Below, in pieces: positions 62,501 through 64,000 of a DNA stretch of 64,000 bases. The DNA is taken from positions 62,001 through 126,000 of the forward strand of contig CAMZJA010000002.1 of NCBI GenBank assembly GCA_947307415.1. The letters are read 5' to 3'. Source of the DNA: an uncultured Bacteroidales bacterium. Lineage in GTDB: Bacteria > Bacteroidota > Bacteroidia > Bacteroidales > F082. Position 1 is the stretch's first letter; every line of letters begins with the position of its first letter. The translations under genes and the position numbers were made by a program. The notes under the pieces were generated by a model. That model worked only from the letters and a program-made list of their open reading frames with translations, made no database searches and was not told the DNA's origin.

Positions 62501-62546
62501 AAACTAGACGACCATTCGTCCAGACTGGTTTAGGTCGTCTAGCTTG
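62501..62546. repeat. Palindromic element, copy B (internally deleted)
   Basis: The arms CTAGACGACC (62504-62513) and GGTCGTCTAG (62533-62542) equal those of copy C, but the inner 30-nt segment (TAAATCAGG through GCGAAGCTT) is missing. CGTCCAGACTGGTTTA follows as in the right half of copy C. It lies at the 3' end of the small membrane protein gene. Confidence 0.85.
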
Positions 62547-62557
62547 TTTCACCAATA

Positions 62558-63112
62558 TTATTCAGCAACTGGTGTCGCGACTTTCTTCCAGCCGAGGAGC
62601 ACCATGACGAACTCGATGATATAGAAGATACCTCCGATGATTGCGCCGATACCTGGGATGATATCAAACACACCGCCGATGATACCGAGAATCATAGCGA
62701 TGAACAACATCTTCATGCCGTCTTTGCCAGGGAATGTCTCCGATTTCTTCAAAGCGCTGTAGCCCAACAGCATAAGGACGCATGACACGATTACTGCGAT
62801 AGGTCCCAAGAGCCAGCCTATACCGATAATCTCGCCTAAAATCAACGACAAGATGTAAACCAAGACACCGTTGCTCAATTTCTTTGCTGCTGCTGCGTCG
62901 GCATCGTCAACCAACAAAGCCATGTCTTTAATTCTGAGGAAGAAGGCTATAAAACCTGCCACAACACAGAAATTAAACATCTCAACAAACCATCCCAAAC
63001 CAGGAACCATGTTGAACACAGCGGCACAGATGCCTGCTATTGAATAAAGTAACACATTCTTGTAAATCGCGTCTGTCGTACGATTCCAGTTTTGAATTTT
63101 TTCTGCTTCCAT
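62558..63112 (-). CDS. Small multi-spanning membrane protein of unknown function
   Basis: This 184-aa protein has about six hydrophobic segments (VLLYSIAGICAAVFNMVPGL, VVAGFIAFFLRI, LVYILSLILGEIIGIGWLL, VIVSCVLMLLGYSAL, MLFIAMILGIIGGVFDII, IFYIIEFVMVLLGW) and repeated PG-glycine turns. I do not recognise a family. It has its own promoter and ends at a palindromic element, so it appears to be a single-gene unit. Confidence 0.7.
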   Translation of the reverse strand: MEAEKIQNWNRTTDAIYKNVLLYSIAGICAAVFNMVPGLGWFVEMFNFCVVAGFIAFFLRIKDMALLVDDADAAAAKKLSNGVLVYILSLILGEIIGIGWLLGPIAVIVSCVLMLLGYSALKKSETFPGKDGMKMLFIAMILGIIGGVFDIIPGIGAIIGGIFYIIEFVMVLLGWKKVATPVAE

Positions 63113-63151
63113 AATGTTAATTTTTTGATTAATAATAGGTTAATTACGAGG

Positions 63152-63183
63152 CAAAGATAAACACTATATTTTTAAAAAACAAA
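63152..63183 (-). promoter_or_regulatory. Bacteroidota promoter for the small membrane protein
   Basis: On the minus strand TTTG (63180-63183), 20 bp, then TATCTTTG (63152-63159) exactly match the -33/-7 consensus, about 40 bp before the ATG at 63112. Confidence 0.7.
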
Positions 63184-63205
63184 TTTATTTGAAAATTTTT
63201 GCAAA

Positions 63206-63283
63206 AAAAACTAGACGACCATAAATCAGGCCTTGGATTAATGCGAAGCTTTTGTCCAGCCTGGTTTAGGTCGTCTAGTTTTT
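63206..63283. repeat. Palindromic element, copy C (terminator-like)
   Basis: The arms AAAAACTAGACGACC (63206-63220) and GGTCGTCTAGTTTTT (63269-63283) are perfect complements with a T-run on the minus strand. The inner segment at 63222-63251 is identical (inverted) to 54794-54823 of copy A. Stem bases differ from copy A on both arms together (AACGAC/GTCGTT versus GACGAC/GTCGTC), which is compensatory change. It lies 18 bp after the EF-G-like stop. Confidence 0.88.
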
Positions 63284-63301
63284 AACGACTAACAATAATT
63301 G

Positions 63302-64000
63302 TTAATCTTCCTCTTTCTTCGACTCCTCGTAAGCCTTCAACAGCTTGGTCTGGACATCGGCTGGAACCTGAGCGTACTCAGCATATTCCATTGTGAATGA
63401 GCCACGACCTGATGTGAGTGAGCTGAGAGCTGTAGAATATTTATCCATCTCTGCCAACGGCACCTTTGCGCGGATTATCTGGTAGTGACGGTCTGAGTCC
63501 ATACCCATGATGATAGCGCGACGGCCCTGAAGGTCAGTGTTAACAGCACCCATCATATCTTCCGGCATGCGGACTGTGAGATCGTAGATAGGTTCCATAA
63601 TCTTAGGACCTGCTGCCTTAAATGCGATTGAAAATGCCATACGACCTGCGATCTTGAATGCCATTTCGTTTGAATCGACTGGGTGCATCTTACCATCGTA
63701 CACGTAGACGATGATGTCGCGGGCGTAAGAACCTGTCAATGGACCTTCTTCGAGGCGCTCGTTGATACCTTTCAAGATAGCCGGCATGAAACGTGCGTCG
63801 ATAGCACCACCGACGATACAGTTCTTGAAGATGAGCTTGCCGCCCCATGGGAGGTCGTACTCCTGAGTATCACGGACCTGGAGGTCTGTTGGGTCGGTGT
63901 AGCCTTCATAGTAAGGAGCCAAGCGCATGTGAACCTCACCGAACTGACCTGAACCACCTGACTGTTTCTTGTGACGGTAGTCACCGTTAGCTGACTTGGT
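63302..64000 (-). CDS. EF-G-like translation factor, domains IV and V (N-terminus off the window)
   Basis: The frame is open to the right edge and reads KKQSGGSGQFGEVHMRLAP, then FKNCIVGGAIDARFMPAI, PVDSNEMAFKIAGRMAF and MEPIYDLTVRMPEDMMGAVN. This matches domains IV and V of EF-G but diverges from housekeeping EF-G (for example ARFMPAI for the usual EYIPAV). It is therefore likely the second EF-G type found in many Bacteroidota. It ends with an acidic KKEED-type tail. Confidence 0.87.
   Translation of the reverse strand, partial: TKSANGDYRHKKQSGGSGQFGEVHMRLAPYYEGYTDPTDLQVRDTQEYDLPWGGKLIFKNCIVGGAIDARFMPAILKGINERLEEGPLTGSYARDIIVYVYDGKMHPVDSNEMAFKIAGRMAFSIAFKAAGPKIMEPIYDLTVRMPEDMMGAVNTDLQGRRAIIMGMDSDRHYQIIRAKVPLAEMDKYSTALSSLTSGRGSFTMEYAEYAQVPADVQTKLLKAYEESKKEED

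Noticed and set aside
1-64000. CRISPR array
   Set aside because: No regularly spaced direct repeats with unique spacers were seen; the only tandem repeat is the 11-bp unit at 37274-37317 with no spacers.

Overview
This window looks like a chromosome segment from a Bacteroidales bacterium (phylum Bacteroidota), probably an uncultured gut or rumen lineage. The evidence is an UpxY-type antiterminator heading a large leftward polysaccharide operon, promoters of the Bacteroidota type (TTTG, about 20 bp, then TAnnTTTG), an exosortase, and typical Bacteroidota versions of rubrerythrin, TrkA and an EF-G-like factor. No finer identification is justified.

Positions 1-50786 form one leftward surface-polysaccharide (capsule or O-antigen) region. 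It starts with upxY beside a tRNA-Gln gene and runs off the left edge. It encodes UDP-L-FucNAc synthesis (capE, capF, capG), a TviB/TviC-like UDP-GalNAcA pair, UDP-glucose dehydrogenase and two RfbA enzymes. It also has a dTDP-3-amino-3,6-dideoxyhexose N-formylation branch: two FdtA-like ketoisomerases, a DegT aminotransferase and an ankyrin-containing formyltransferase. A set of genes for a probable CDP-activated decoration follows: cytidylyltransferase/oxidoreductase fusion, HisC-like aminotransferase, reductase, ThDP enzyme and LicD. Assembly genes are five glycosyltransferases, Wzx, an EpsG/Wzy-like polymerase, two pyruvyltransferase-family proteins and three O-acyltransferase genes. I see no rmlB, priming transferase or Wza/Wzc export gene; they may lie to the left or elsewhere.

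The strongest unusual signal is in the acyltransferases. Two of the three, an acyltransferase-3 gene and an MBOAT gene paired with an SGNH protein, contain a run of nine G residues exactly where the reading frame breaks. Both would be restored by a one-base change in tract length. This is the pattern expected for slipped-strand phase variation of polysaccharide acylation, and both genes read as OFF here.

Two stretches inside the polysaccharide region carry unrelated cargo. At 32.6-38.8 kb are a four-gene operon (TIR-like protein, small membrane protein, P-loop kinase/Nudix fusion, membrane zinc-ribbon protein), a shrunken dinD remnant, a frameshifted lipoprotein and a cluster of short repeats. 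At 45.1-49.3 kb are a zeta-toxin pair, a KAP-like ATPase with a small partner, an ORF with an amber stop, a lipocalin and a rubrerythrin. These look like defence or stress genes carried in a hypervariable locus.

Positions 51-64 kb are mainly chromosomal housekeeping genes: tRNA-Gln, trkA, a nitrilase-family amidase, an outer-membrane barrel with an exosortase, a CLC channel, exonuclease III, a VanX-like peptidase, mnmA, a TIR/TPR operon, a small membrane protein and the end of an EF-G-like gene. Three copies of a palindromic element, with conserved loop sequence and compensatory stem changes, sit at gene 3' ends here. Two other dispersed repeats have inserted in frame into capF and the second rfbA.
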